Source of the DNA: Natronoarchaeum mannanilyticum
GTDB lineage: Archaea > Halobacteriota > Halobacteria > Halobacteriales > Natronoarchaeaceae
NCBI RefSeq assembly: GCF_039522665.1
Contig: NZ_BAAADV010000001.1
Span: forward strand, 1,288,436 to 1,352,435
DNA: 64,000 nt
Reading direction: 5' to 3'
The notes below the pieces were generated by a model. That model saw only the letters and a list, made by a program, of their open reading frames with translations, made no database searches and was not told where the DNA came from. Every line of letters starts with the position of its first letter. The first letter of the stretch is position 1. Below, piece after piece: positions 19,082 through 27,030 of the stretch. Both the position numbers and the translations under genes were made by a program.

Positions 19082-19272
19082 TCGTTGAGCCTCTTTTTGC
19101 GGCTTTGGTGCGAGCGACAATGAATCCTCGTGTCTGTAGAAGCGGCGGCTGATACTCTCGTGACACGAACCTCCAACGGTTCTCACTCGACGCCGTCGCC
19201 GTGTCCGGTCCGATACTGCGCCTCCGGCGTCGTCGGTCGCCTCGAATCGTCCGCGAACTCGTCGGCCGGCCG

Positions 19273-20313
19273 TCAGGGCTTCACGAGCACTTTGATCGCC
19301 TCGCGTTCGTCCATCGCGCGATACCCCTCCGGGACGCCGTCGAGGTCGACGGTCTCGGTGAAGATCGGCGACGGGTCGAGCGTCCCCTGAACCACGTCGG
19401 CCAGTAGCTCCTCGGCGTAATCGCGGACCGGCGCGACGCCGCCGCGCAGCGCGACGTTGTCCGAGAACATCGAGAACACGTCCAGACCCTCCTCGTCGAC
19501 GCCGTAGGGAACGCCGACGTAGCCGACCGTGCCGCCGGGGCGAGCGGCCGCGATGGCGGTGTTCATCGCCGACGCCGCGCCGACGCACTCCATCACGTGG
19601 TTCGCGCCGCCGTAGGTCAGTTCGCGGATGCGATCGACGGCGTCCTCGCCGCGCTCGGTCACCGTCTCCGTCGCGCCGAACTCCGTCGCGAGCTCGAGGC
19701 GATCCTCGTGGTGGCCCACCGCGACGATGCGCTCGGCGCCCAGACGCTGTGCGGCGAGCACGCCGCACAGCCCGACCGCGCCGTCGCCGACGACGACCGC
19801 GGTGTCGCCCTCGCTCACGCCGGCGCTCACGGCGGCGTGGTGGCCCGTCCCCATCACGTCGGTCAGCGGAAGGAGGGCTTCGAGCGTGTCCTCGTCGTCG
19901 GCGTACCGGTCGGGAACCCGGACGAGTGTGCCGTCCGCGAACGGACATTTGACGTACTCGCCCTGGGCGCCGCCGTTGTCGCCGCTCCAGGACTCGTCCT
20001 CGACGCAGGAGGTGTACAGTCCCTTCCGGCAGAACTCGCACTCGCCACAGCTGATCGCGAACGGCGCGAGCACTCTGTCGCCGGGCGCGACGGACGTCAC
20101 GTCGTCACCGACCGCCTCGACGATCCCCATCGGTTCGTGGCCGACGCGCGACCCCGGCTCGGGATCCTTGTCGCCCCGGTAGAACCAGAGATCGGAGCCA
20201 CAGATCGCGGTGTGGGTCACGCGAATGACGGCGTCGGTCGGCGACTCGATGTCGGGTTTGGGAACGTCCTCGATTGCGATGTCGCCGGGCCCGCGGTAGA
20301 TCGCTGCGCGCAT
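19273..20313 (-). CDS. Zinc-dependent alcohol dehydrogenase family protein
   Basis: 346 residues of the medium-chain dehydrogenase/reductase family. The catalytic zinc site starts with ICGSDLW (Cys-Ser-Asp) and GHEPMG; the structural zinc loop has CGECEFCRKGLYTSC (four Cys). The Rossmann motif is VVGDGAVGLCGVLAAQ. Catalyses NAD(P)-linked oxidation of an alcohol or polyol; the GDKDPEPGSRVGHE segment resembles glutathione-independent formaldehyde or sorbitol/threonine-type enzymes, so the substrate is open. Complete and monocistronic. Confidence 0.92.
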   Translation of the reverse strand: MRAAIYRGPGDIAIEDVPKPDIESPTDAVIRVTHTAICGSDLWFYRGDKDPEPGSRVGHEPMGIVEAVGDDVTSVAPGDRVLAPFAISCGECEFCRKGLYTSCVEDESWSGDNGGAQGEYVKCPFADGTLVRVPDRYADDEDTLEALLPLTDVMGTGHHAAVSAGVSEGDTAVVVGDGAVGLCGVLAAQRLGAERIVAVGHHEDRLELATEFGATETVTERGEDAVDRIRELTYGGANHVMECVGAASAMNTAIAAARPGGTVGYVGVPYGVDEEGLDVFSMFSDNVALRGGVAPVRDYAEELLADVVQGTLDPSPIFTETVDLDGVPEGYRAMDEREAIKVLVKP

Positions 20314-20506
20314 ACTCCCGACTGGGCGCGGCGGGAGAAAAAACGATGCGATCGCGGCACTCTCGGGGTGTCGTGTGTGGTCGGTGTATTCTCGGAGCGG
20401 GCGGTGGTCCTGGATCGCAGCGTCGCCGTTCTCTCTGATCGTGCCGGACCAGGCGTCAGTTGAGTCGTACGCGCCCTCGAAACGTGTTCTTTGGAGCAGG
20501 ATCTAC

Positions 20507-21493
20507 TCAGGAGTTCAGCACGAGCGGCTCGTACCACTCGCGGTTGTCTTGATACCAGTCGATGAACTGCGCGACGCCCTCGCGGATGTCGACGGTCGGC
20601 TCGTAGCCCAGCAGCTCGTTGGCCTTCGAGACGTCGGCGTGGGTGTGTTCGGCGTCGCCCGTGCGGGCCTCGTCGTACTCGAGTTCGAGCTCCGGTGCGA
20701 GTTCGTCGCGGACCACTCCCGCGAGCGTCTGAATATCGATGTTGTCCGTGCTGCCGACGTTCATGATCTCGCCGTCTGCGCTGTCGTCGGTCAGGAGTTG
20801 CTCGTTCACGCGGACGATGTCGTCGATGTACGTGAAGTCCCGCGTCTGTTCGCCGTCGCCGTAGATCACCGGCGGCTTCCCGTTGAGACACCGCGAGACG
20901 AAGTTCGTCATCGCCATGTTCGGGCGCATCCGGGGGCCGTAGACCGTGAAGTAGCGCAGCGAGACGGTCGAAAGGTCGTAGAGTTCGCTGTAGACCCGAG
21001 CGTACTGCTCGGCCGCGAGCTTCGAGACGCCGTAAGGACTGACCGGATTCGTCGGGTGGTCCTCGTCGTAGGGGAGGTACTCCGGCTTGCCGTACACCGA
21101 GGAGGAACTCGCGAGCACGACGCGCTCGACGTCGCTATCGCGCGCGGCGTCGAGGACGTTCAGCGTCCCGTCGACGTTGACCTCGTGGGGCTTGCGGGGG
21201 TTATCGACGCTCGTCCGGACACCGGCCTGCGCGGCCTGGTGGTACACGACGTCGGCGTCGGACACCAGTTCCGTGACCGTGTCCTGATTGGTGACGCTAC
21301 CGTTGACGAACTCGTACGTCGCGTCGGCGTTTTCGGCGGCTTCTTCGGCCGCTTCGACGTTGTGCTGTTTGATCCCGGTATCGTAGTAGGGATCGAGGTT
21401 GTCAAGAACGGTGACGTCGTGGCCTGCACCGGCGAAGCTCTCGGCGAGGTGGCCGCCGATGAAGCCCGCGCCGCCCGTGACGAGAATCTGCAT
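20507..21493 (-). CDS. NAD-dependent sugar epimerase (GalE-like, extended SDR)
   Basis: 328 residues. The N-terminal MQILVTGGAGFIGGHLAE binds NAD. The active site has SSSSVYGKPEYLPYDE and catalytic YGVSK. RYFTVYGPRMRPNMAM and a C-terminal sugar-binding region follow. It would interconvert UDP-sugars at C4 (UDP-glucose/galactose or the N-acetyl or uronic forms) and is the left-most gene of the glycan locus. It lies on the same strand as rmlB, 62 bp downstream. The N-terminal LDPYYDTGIK loop is shared with UDP-glucuronate 4-epimerases, so that substrate is a good alternative. Confidence 0.88.
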   Translation of the reverse strand: MQILVTGGAGFIGGHLAESFAGAGHDVTVLDNLDPYYDTGIKQHNVEAAEEAAENADATYEFVNGSVTNQDTVTELVSDADVVYHQAAQAGVRTSVDNPRKPHEVNVDGTLNVLDAARDSDVERVVLASSSSVYGKPEYLPYDEDHPTNPVSPYGVSKLAAEQYARVYSELYDLSTVSLRYFTVYGPRMRPNMAMTNFVSRCLNGKPPVIYGDGEQTRDFTYIDDIVRVNEQLLTDDSADGEIMNVGSTDNIDIQTLAGVVRDELAPELELEYDEARTGDAEHTHADVSKANELLGYEPTVDIREGVAQFIDWYQDNREWYEPLVLNS

Positions 21494-21555
21494 ACCTGAG
21501 TGTGTAGAACGCGATAGAAAAGGATGTCGTCACGGGACGGTGACGTGATAGTCTG

Positions 21556-22476
21556 TTATAGATAGTGCTTGGCCGTCGCTCGAAGCCCCTCCTCGAACGA
21601 CCAATTCGGTTCCCATCCAAGTGATCGAATCTTTGCCGTGTTGAGCGAGTATCGCTGGTCGTGTCCCGGCCGATCCTCCACAAACTCGATCTGGTCCGTA
21701 TCTCCACCTGCAACCGAGAGAATCTTTTCCGTTACTTCAAGATTCGTTAGCTCGTCACCGCTTCCGATGTTGTATACTTCCCCTGATTCGCCTTCCCCGA
21801 GCACCGTTTCGACTGCACGGCAGTTATCCTCCACATAGAGCCATTCACGGACATTCGATCCGTCACCGTACACCGGAAGTTGGTCGCCAGCAGCAGCGCG
21901 AGTAAGGAACTTTGGAATGAGCTTTTCGCGATGCTGGCGCGGGCCGTAGTTGTTCGAAGATCGCGTCACAACGACGGGGAGTCCGTGGGTCGTGTGATAA
22001 CTCAGGGCCAGTAGGTCAGCACTCGCCTTCGTCGCGGAGTATGGATTTCGTGGCGTGAGGCTGTCCTCCTCGGAGAAGCTCCCCGACTCGATTGTTCCGT
22101 ACACCTCGTCGGTCGAGATCTGAACGAACTTTTCGATATCGTGGTCTAAGGCGCCGTCGAGTAACACTCGAGTCCCTTCGACGTTCGTCGAGACGAATGG
22201 CTCGGCGTCGTCGATCGACCTGTCGACGTGAGACTCAGCAGCGAAGTTCACGACGGCGTCGACGTCGATGAGTAGATCATCGATCAGGTTCGAATCGCGG
22301 ATATCCCCTTCGACGAATTCGTGGCGATCGTGGTCAAGTACGCCAGATATATTGTTGGTCGATCCGGCGTAGGTGAGTGCGTCGACGGTCGTGATGGAGT
22401 GATCGGTCTGTTCGAGCAAGTAGTGGACGAAGTTCGAGCCGATGAAGCCCGCACCACCAGTGACGAGTACGTGCAT
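21556..22476 (-). CDS. rmlB: dTDP-glucose 4,6-dehydratase
   Basis: 306 residues. GGAGFIGSNFVHYLL, STDEVYGTIESGSFSEED, catalytic YSATKAS and RSSNNYGPRQHREKLIP are the RmlB signature. Second step of dTDP-L-rhamnose synthesis: dTDP-glucose to the 4-keto-6-deoxy sugar. It is slightly shorter than the usual bacterial enzyme (about 350). Divergent from rmlD across about 54 bp, so one regulatory region probably serves both. Its base composition is less GC-rich than the genes to the left. Confidence 0.93.
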   Translation of the reverse strand: MHVLVTGGAGFIGSNFVHYLLEQTDHSITTVDALTYAGSTNNISGVLDHDRHEFVEGDIRDSNLIDDLLIDVDAVVNFAAESHVDRSIDDAEPFVSTNVEGTRVLLDGALDHDIEKFVQISTDEVYGTIESGSFSEEDSLTPRNPYSATKASADLLALSYHTTHGLPVVVTRSSNNYGPRQHREKLIPKFLTRAAAGDQLPVYGDGSNVREWLYVEDNCRAVETVLGEGESGEVYNIGSGDELTNLEVTEKILSVAGGDTDQIEFVEDRPGHDQRYSLNTAKIRSLGWEPNWSFEEGLRATAKHYL

Positions 22477-22530
22477 TAGTGGGTTTGGTGTCTCGTCAGT
22501 TACTTACTCTTGTCTATCTCAGCAGACGGT

Positions 22531-23409
22531 ATGGACGTACTCGTCGTCGGCGCCAGTGGGTTACTCGGTGGGAATGTCGTAACAGTTGCTCAGGAACGGG
22601 GATGGTCAGTCGCGGGGACGTATCACTCGGATCCCCCTGCGTTTGACTGTCCGCTCTACGAACTCGACGTTCGTTCCTCTGCGGAGTGCGAGAACGTACT
22701 CGAGGAAACCAGTCCGGACGCGGTTATCAACTGTGCCGCAGCTACGGACGTTGACGACTGTGAAAACAACCCGGGACTGGCCACCAACGTCAATGCCGAA
22801 GGTGCCGGTACTGTGGCGGAGCTGGCTGCGGAGACCGATACAGCGCTCCTTCACACGTCGACTGACTACGTCTTCGACGGTACTCGTTCTTCCCCGTACC
22901 CCGAGACGGCTTCGACGAATCCGATTCAGGTCTATGGTACTTCAAAATTAGAGGGCGAAAGAGCCGTTCAGCAGGCACACGATACGGCGATCGTGGCTCG
23001 ACTCTCGTTCGTCTACGGCCGGACCCAGCCCGAGGGTGAGCTATCCGGTTTCCCGGCCTGGGTTCGCGAAACCGCAAAGGGTGGAGAGACAGTGCCGTTG
23101 TTCACTGACCAGCGCATCACTCCCTCGCAGGCCGGGACGACCGCACGGACGCTGCTCGATTTACTCGATCACGACGCGAAAGGAACGTTCAACGTCGCAA
23201 GCCGATCCTGCGTTACTCCCTATGAGTTTGGGGAGGCGCTCCTCGAGGAATTCGGCGAATTGACTGACCTTCTCGAGGAAAGTTCGGTCGAAGACATCGA
23301 CCGCGACGCTGATCGACCGAAGTACACCTGTCTAGATACCTCGAAAGTCGAATCGGCGCTCGGTCGTCCGCAACCGACGCTGGACGAAGACTTCGCAGCG
23401 CTCTTTTAG
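22531..23409 (+). CDS. rmlD: dTDP-4-dehydrorhamnose reductase
   Basis: 292 residues from ATG 22531 (a TTG 21 nt upstream is possible). MDVLVVGASGLLGGNVV is the NADPH-binding start; TSTDYVFDGTRSSPY and YGTSKLEGE carry the active-site Tyr/Lys. It performs the final reduction to dTDP-L-rhamnose. The last 4 nt overlap the stop of the convergent zinc-ribbon ORF. Divergent from rmlB. Confidence 0.92.
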   Translation: MDVLVVGASGLLGGNVVTVAQERGWSVAGTYHSDPPAFDCPLYELDVRSSAECENVLEETSPDAVINCAAATDVDDCENNPGLATNVNAEGAGTVAELAAETDTALLHTSTDYVFDGTRSSPYPETASTNPIQVYGTSKLEGERAVQQAHDTAIVARLSFVYGRTQPEGELSGFPAWVRETAKGGETVPLFTDQRITPSQAGTTARTLLDLLDHDAKGTFNVASRSCVTPYEFGEALLEEFGELTDLLEESSVEDIDRDADRPKYTCLDTSKVESALGRPQPTLDEDFAALF

Positions 23410-23585
23410 AGCCGGTACTGATCGCGGTTTTCGAGGAAGAACTCGCGATCTTCCTCCGGGAGCTCCTCGAAACGAAGGACGGTTTCGCAGTATTTACCCG
23501 GGCATTTCATCACGCGGTTGTCCTCCAACTCGTTTGCAGCGACGACGGTTCGACATTCCGGGCACTCGTGGGTTATTATTTTCAT
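23406..23585 (-). CDS. 59-residue zinc-ribbon protein in the rml operon
   Basis: Starts ATG 23585, only 2 nt after the stop of rmlA. Protein begins MKIITHECPECRTVVAANEL, with zinc ligands C8, C11 in CPEC and C28, C33 in CPGKYC, then an acidic helical tail ending DREFFLENRDQYRL. It has the composition and length of haloarchaeal small zinc-finger proteins. Being the third gene of rmlC-rmlA-x suggests a link to rhamnose/glycan synthesis or its control, but the role is unknown. Its stop overlaps the 3' end of rmlD by 4 nt. Confidence 0.75.
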   Translation of the reverse strand: MKIITHECPECRTVVAANELEDNRVMKCPGKYCETVLRFEELPEEDREFFLENRDQYRL

Positions 23586-23587
23586 CG

Positions 23588-24661
23588 TTAGAGTTTGAGC
23601 TGCGAGTTCTCGCCGACGACCAGTCGCCGTCCCTCGGGGAGCAACTCCTCCGCGCTTTCCAGCGACGCGCCGCGGCCGATCAGACTATCGATGATCCGAC
23701 CGTTGGTCGTGATCGTCGCGTCACCGACCACCACGCTGTTTTCCAGATGTGCGTTCTCGACGACGGAGTCAGATCCGATCGAGGAGTACGGTCCGACGTA
23801 GGTTTCGGATCGGATCGTGGTGTTGTCGGCGATCGAGACGGGACCGCGGACGACGGCCCCGGACTCGATGGTCGCCGACTCGGCGAGATCGACGCGCCCG
23901 CTGACGTCGGCGTCGGCGGCGACCTGGCCGTCGAGCGACGCCGGTTCTTCCTCGAGCACCAGTTGGTTGGCCTCCAGCACGTCCTCCGGTTTCCCCGTGT
24001 CTTTCCACCATCCTTCGACGATCTGGGAGTCGATGGCAGCGCCGTCGTCGAGCATCGTCTGGATCGCGTCCGTGATCTCGAGTTCGCCCCGCCACGACGG
24101 TTCGATGCGTTCGATTGCGTCGAACACCCGCGGCGAGAACACATAGATGCCGATCAATGCTTGATCCGAAGGCGGGTCGTCCGGTTTCTCGACGAGCTGC
24201 GTGACCGTGCCGTCGTCGTCGACGGCGGCGATGCCGAACTGCTGTGGATTGTCGACGCGCTGGAGCGCGATCCCGGCGTCGTACTCTCCGTCACGGAAAC
24301 TGTTGACGACGCTTTCGATGCCCTGTTTGAGCATGTTGTCGCCCAAGTATACGACGAAGTCGTCGTCGCCGACAAACGAATTGGCGCAGCCGACCGCGTG
24401 GGCGAGGCCGAGCGGACGGCCCTGCACGATGTACGTGATCTCGACGCCGAAGTCGCTGCCGTTGCCGAGGAACTCCTGGATCTCGTCGCGACCCTTGTTG
24501 CCGAGGATGATCCCGATTTCGGTGATCCCGGCCTCTCGGAGGTCTTCGATCGCGTACTGGATCACCGGCTTGTTTGCGACGGGGACGAGTTGCTTGGGGC
24601 CAGTGTGGGTGATCGGGCGGAGGCGCGAGCCGGTCCCGCCGGCTAGTAGAACACCCTTCAT
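23588..24661 (-). CDS. rmlA: Glucose-1-phosphate thymidylyltransferase, long form
   Basis: 357 residues. MKGVLLAGGTGSRLRPIT and KQLVPVANKPVIQY (nucleotide and phosphate sites), YLGDNM metal region, VEKPDDPPSD. From about residue 245 a left-handed beta-helix with repeated hexapeptides (VSGRVDLAESATIESGAVVRGPVSIADNTTI) extends it. This is the long archaeal type, longer than bacterial RmlA (about 290). First step of dTDP-rhamnose synthesis: dTTP plus glucose-1-phosphate. The ATG overlaps the rmlC stop by 4 nt. Confidence 0.93.
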   Translation of the reverse strand: MKGVLLAGGTGSRLRPITHTGPKQLVPVANKPVIQYAIEDLREAGITEIGIILGNKGRDEIQEFLGNGSDFGVEITYIVQGRPLGLAHAVGCANSFVGDDDFVVYLGDNMLKQGIESVVNSFRDGEYDAGIALQRVDNPQQFGIAAVDDDGTVTQLVEKPDDPPSDQALIGIYVFSPRVFDAIERIEPSWRGELEITDAIQTMLDDGAAIDSQIVEGWWKDTGKPEDVLEANQLVLEEEPASLDGQVAADADVSGRVDLAESATIESGAVVRGPVSIADNTTIRSETYVGPYSSIGSDSVVENAHLENSVVVGDATITTNGRIIDSLIGRGASLESAEELLPEGRRLVVGENSQLKL

Positions 24662-25122
24662 CCGTGGACCTCCGCGTCCCAGTCGAGCGGGATTTCGTCA
24701 GTGTCCGGAGGCAGGCGCTCCTCGTCGGGATCCTCGTAGTCGTAGAGGTTGGTCGGGAAGTTGATCAGTAGCGCCTGCTCGTCACCGATGACTTTGAACC
24801 CGTGCCAGCACGCGCCCGGAATTCGGACGACCTGCTGGTTGTGCTCGCCGATGATGAACGTGTTTAGCTCTCCCTGTGTGGGTGAGTCCTCCCGATCGTC
24901 ATAGATACCGACCTTGATGCGGCCCTTGGGACAGACGAAGTGGTCGATCTGTCCTCTGGTATGGCGGTGCCAGGCCCGGATTACTCCGGGATAGCTCATG
25001 GAGTAGTACGACATTGCGGGCTCCGGATTGTACTCCGACCAGTCCTCGCGGAACATCTCGACGAGATGTCCGCGCTCGTCCGCGTTTACCTGTAGATCGC
25101 GTACCTCGACGTCTTCGATCAT
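24658..25122 (-). CDS. rmlC: dTDP-4-dehydrorhamnose 3,5-epimerase-type cupin
   Basis: 154 residues, short for RmlC (about 180) but with its core: AWHRHTRGQIDHFVCPKGRIKVGIYDD (catalytic His region), RIPGACWHGFKVIG and NLYDYEDPDEERLP (Tyr). It would epimerise C3 and C5 of the 4-keto-6-deoxy sugar. First gene of the rmlC-rmlA-zinc-ribbon operon on the minus strand. The short length leaves room for a C3- or C5-only epimerase or an isomerase relative. Confidence 0.85.
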   Translation of the reverse strand: MIEDVEVRDLQVNADERGHLVEMFREDWSEYNPEPAMSYYSMSYPGVIRAWHRHTRGQIDHFVCPKGRIKVGIYDDREDSPTQGELNTFIIGEHNQQVVRIPGACWHGFKVIGDEQALLINFPTNLYDYEDPDEERLPPDTDEIPLDWDAEVHG

Positions 25123-25150
25123 TCTGTATCTCTGGAAGGGAAGTGTAACG

Positions 25151-25157
25151 TTATTAA
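25151..25157 (-). promoter_or_regulatory. TATA-like box of rmlC-rmlA operon
   Basis: Minus-strand TTAATAA centred about 32 nt before ATG 25122, consistent with a very short leader. Confidence 0.45.
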
Positions 25158-25701
25158 TCCTACGACCCCCTGTAGAGATTTCTCTGGCTTTGTTCCCGAT
25201 GTAGTTCCACGCCTCTCATATTACACTTCATAACAACATTAATTAGATATAGATATAAGTTATTACACTATTACTACAAAGCAACTATTTGGTGGCCATG
25301 CATATTATAATATGATTTATAATATGTGCTGCGATGTGAAAACGTGTAGTACTCATTGCAGATACTTAGAAAGCTGGGTACAGAGGACATGTAACAGATC
25401 CATCCCAAATACTGACAACATACTCTATACAGGGCCACAAGAAATCTACCGGTAGCCGTGCGTGCATGGCTTCGCCGGGGAGGGAATATTCTCCTTTACT
25501 ATAATATACAATTAGACACGCCTACACAATTCTACTTTCCCTGTGGTCTATTATGGCTATCCCAACCTTCAACACCGTTGTGAACCCGTATTAGGGATAT
25601 GATTACATCTACGGCACTTCGTACAAACCGCCACAGGTTAGGACGAATTTGGAACCCTGATTTGCTATCTCCTCTGTGAAGTCAGTGTCCGTTTTGGTTG
25701 G
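25158..25701. other. AT-rich intergenic stretch, no gene seen
   Basis: About 540 bp, much more AT-rich than the flanking genes, with runs such as TATAATATGATTTATAATATG near 25303. Short frames only; none longer than about 40 codons has haloarchaeal-type composition. It separates two divergently placed minus-strand units and may be the scar of a lost gene or a recombination site. Confidence 0.6.
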
Positions 25702-26832
25702 TTACTCAAGTTCAGTAATCTCGACGTTGAACGTGCGTTTGGGGAGATCAAGCGTGACAGTGTCGCCCTCCTGGATCGGACGACCGTGGAAGCGCAGCGT
25801 GGAATCGGTCCGGCGCGTCGCCAGCTCGACCGTGAGTGTGACGTCCTTCTGCGTGGGGTGATCGCGCAGGTAGATGTCCCCGTCGTTGCTCTTCAGGATG
25901 ACGCCTGCGGGCTGGACGTCGACGTTCTGGATCGTCGCGAGCGTCTCGTTGCGTTCCGTCTCGGTCAATCCGGGTTCCAGACTCTCCGCGAACTCGGGGC
26001 TGACGCCTTCGAGCTTCATCATCGCGGTCATCGTGATCGGCTCGCCGAATTCGACGGTGCTGCCGCGGCGGACGACCGTTCCGGTCAGGTCGTATTCGTC
26101 GGTTCGGAACGCGACGTTCGCTCCGAGACTGACCTCCCGGCTGCCGTACGTCGAAGCATCGCCGCTCTCGATCGTCGTCAGTTCGAGACCGACGAACACG
26201 CGGCGGGTGTTCTCGGAAATCGGGTAGGCGGTGACGTTTCGGACGGTTGCGACCGTCTCGCCTTTCAGTCGGTGTTGGTCGCCGACCTGGATCGCCTCGG
26301 CGGTGGCGGCGTCGAGTTCCGTCTCGATCACGCCGGGCGTCTGGTTGACTGCGAGCGATTCGCCGTCGCGATCGATGGCTATGACGTTCCCCTTGACCGA
26401 GTAGTCCGCCGTGTCGACCGTGAGCCCCTGTCCGAGCTGGAGTCGGTTTTCACCGAAGACGAATCCGTCGCCGCTCTCGGTACCGTTGAGTCGCGCGCGG
26501 ACGGTCAGTCGAGTGTCCTTGTTCCCACCGTTGGCGACGGGCGTTGCGTGCACGTCCGTGATGGTGAGGTTGCTCGGCCCGTCGAGATTCATCTCGTCGC
26601 CCGTCCTGAGGCCGTCGACGATCTCGTCCGGCTGGCTGCCGAGATCGAGCGTCGCGTACCGAACGGTGGTGTTCGGCGTCGTGTCGGAGTTCGTGTCGTC
26701 AGTCGGTTCGGATCCCGCGCCGAGAACGAGGGTCGCCCCCGCGACGGCGACGGCGAGGACCACCAGCACGACGAGGGCGTCGACGACGTTGACGAGGCCG
26801 AAGAGGTCGCCGTCCTCGTCGATGATCTTCAT
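25702..26832 (-). CDS. DUF4330-type membrane-anchored protein
   Basis: 376 residues. It starts MKIIDEDGDLFGLVNVVDALVVLVVLAVAVAGATLVLG, a short cytoplasmic segment and one membrane helix, as in DUF4330. The outside part contains three related beta modules of roughly 95-110 residues. Each has an 'internal-helper' pattern like LTITDVHATP / VATVRNVTAYP / LATIQNVDVQP followed by GxxVxxxTxxYxxxGxVxxI. Similar genes lie beside exopolysaccharide glycosylphosphotransferases in other prokaryotes (recalled, not checked), and here the next gene is one. It may scaffold or regulate glycan assembly at the membrane. Confidence 0.75.
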   Translation of the reverse strand: MKIIDEDGDLFGLVNVVDALVVLVVLAVAVAGATLVLGAGSEPTDDTNSDTTPNTTVRYATLDLGSQPDEIVDGLRTGDEMNLDGPSNLTITDVHATPVANGGNKDTRLTVRARLNGTESGDGFVFGENRLQLGQGLTVDTADYSVKGNVIAIDRDGESLAVNQTPGVIETELDAATAEAIQVGDQHRLKGETVATVRNVTAYPISENTRRVFVGLELTTIESGDASTYGSREVSLGANVAFRTDEYDLTGTVVRRGSTVEFGEPITMTAMMKLEGVSPEFAESLEPGLTETERNETLATIQNVDVQPAGVILKSNDGDIYLRDHPTQKDVTLTVELATRRTDSTLRFHGRPIQEGDTVTLDLPKRTFNVEITELE

Positions 26833-26999
26833 GGTTCACCCGCGTTGTTCATAGGCGAGCACTTTTTTCGGGGGAGTAAAGCTTTTCGCGACCTGACTGT
26901 CGTTCGGACTCTTCACTGGTCCTTGAGGAACGATATCATCACAGTATCGCCAATCGTAGATTTCACGGGATGACGCAACGGTCAATAGTTTCAAAGAAG

Positions 27000-27005
27000 T
27001 TATAG
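27000..27005 (+). promoter_or_regulatory. TATA box of glycosylphosphotransferase gene
   Basis: TTATAG about 28 nt before ATG 27031, the spacing of a leaderless transcript. Confidence 0.5.
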
Positions 27006-27030
27006 TAGTCCGACACGCTTGACTTAATCA

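Noticed and set aside
23534-24646. Plus-strand frame opposite rmlA
   Set aside because: Antisense shadow of a clear RmlA; composition is Arg/Asp/Val-rich.
25440-25555. Possible short coding remnant in the AT-rich gap (frame containing MASPGREYSPLL)
   Set aside because: Only about 20 codons before a stop, with no supporting homology or composition.
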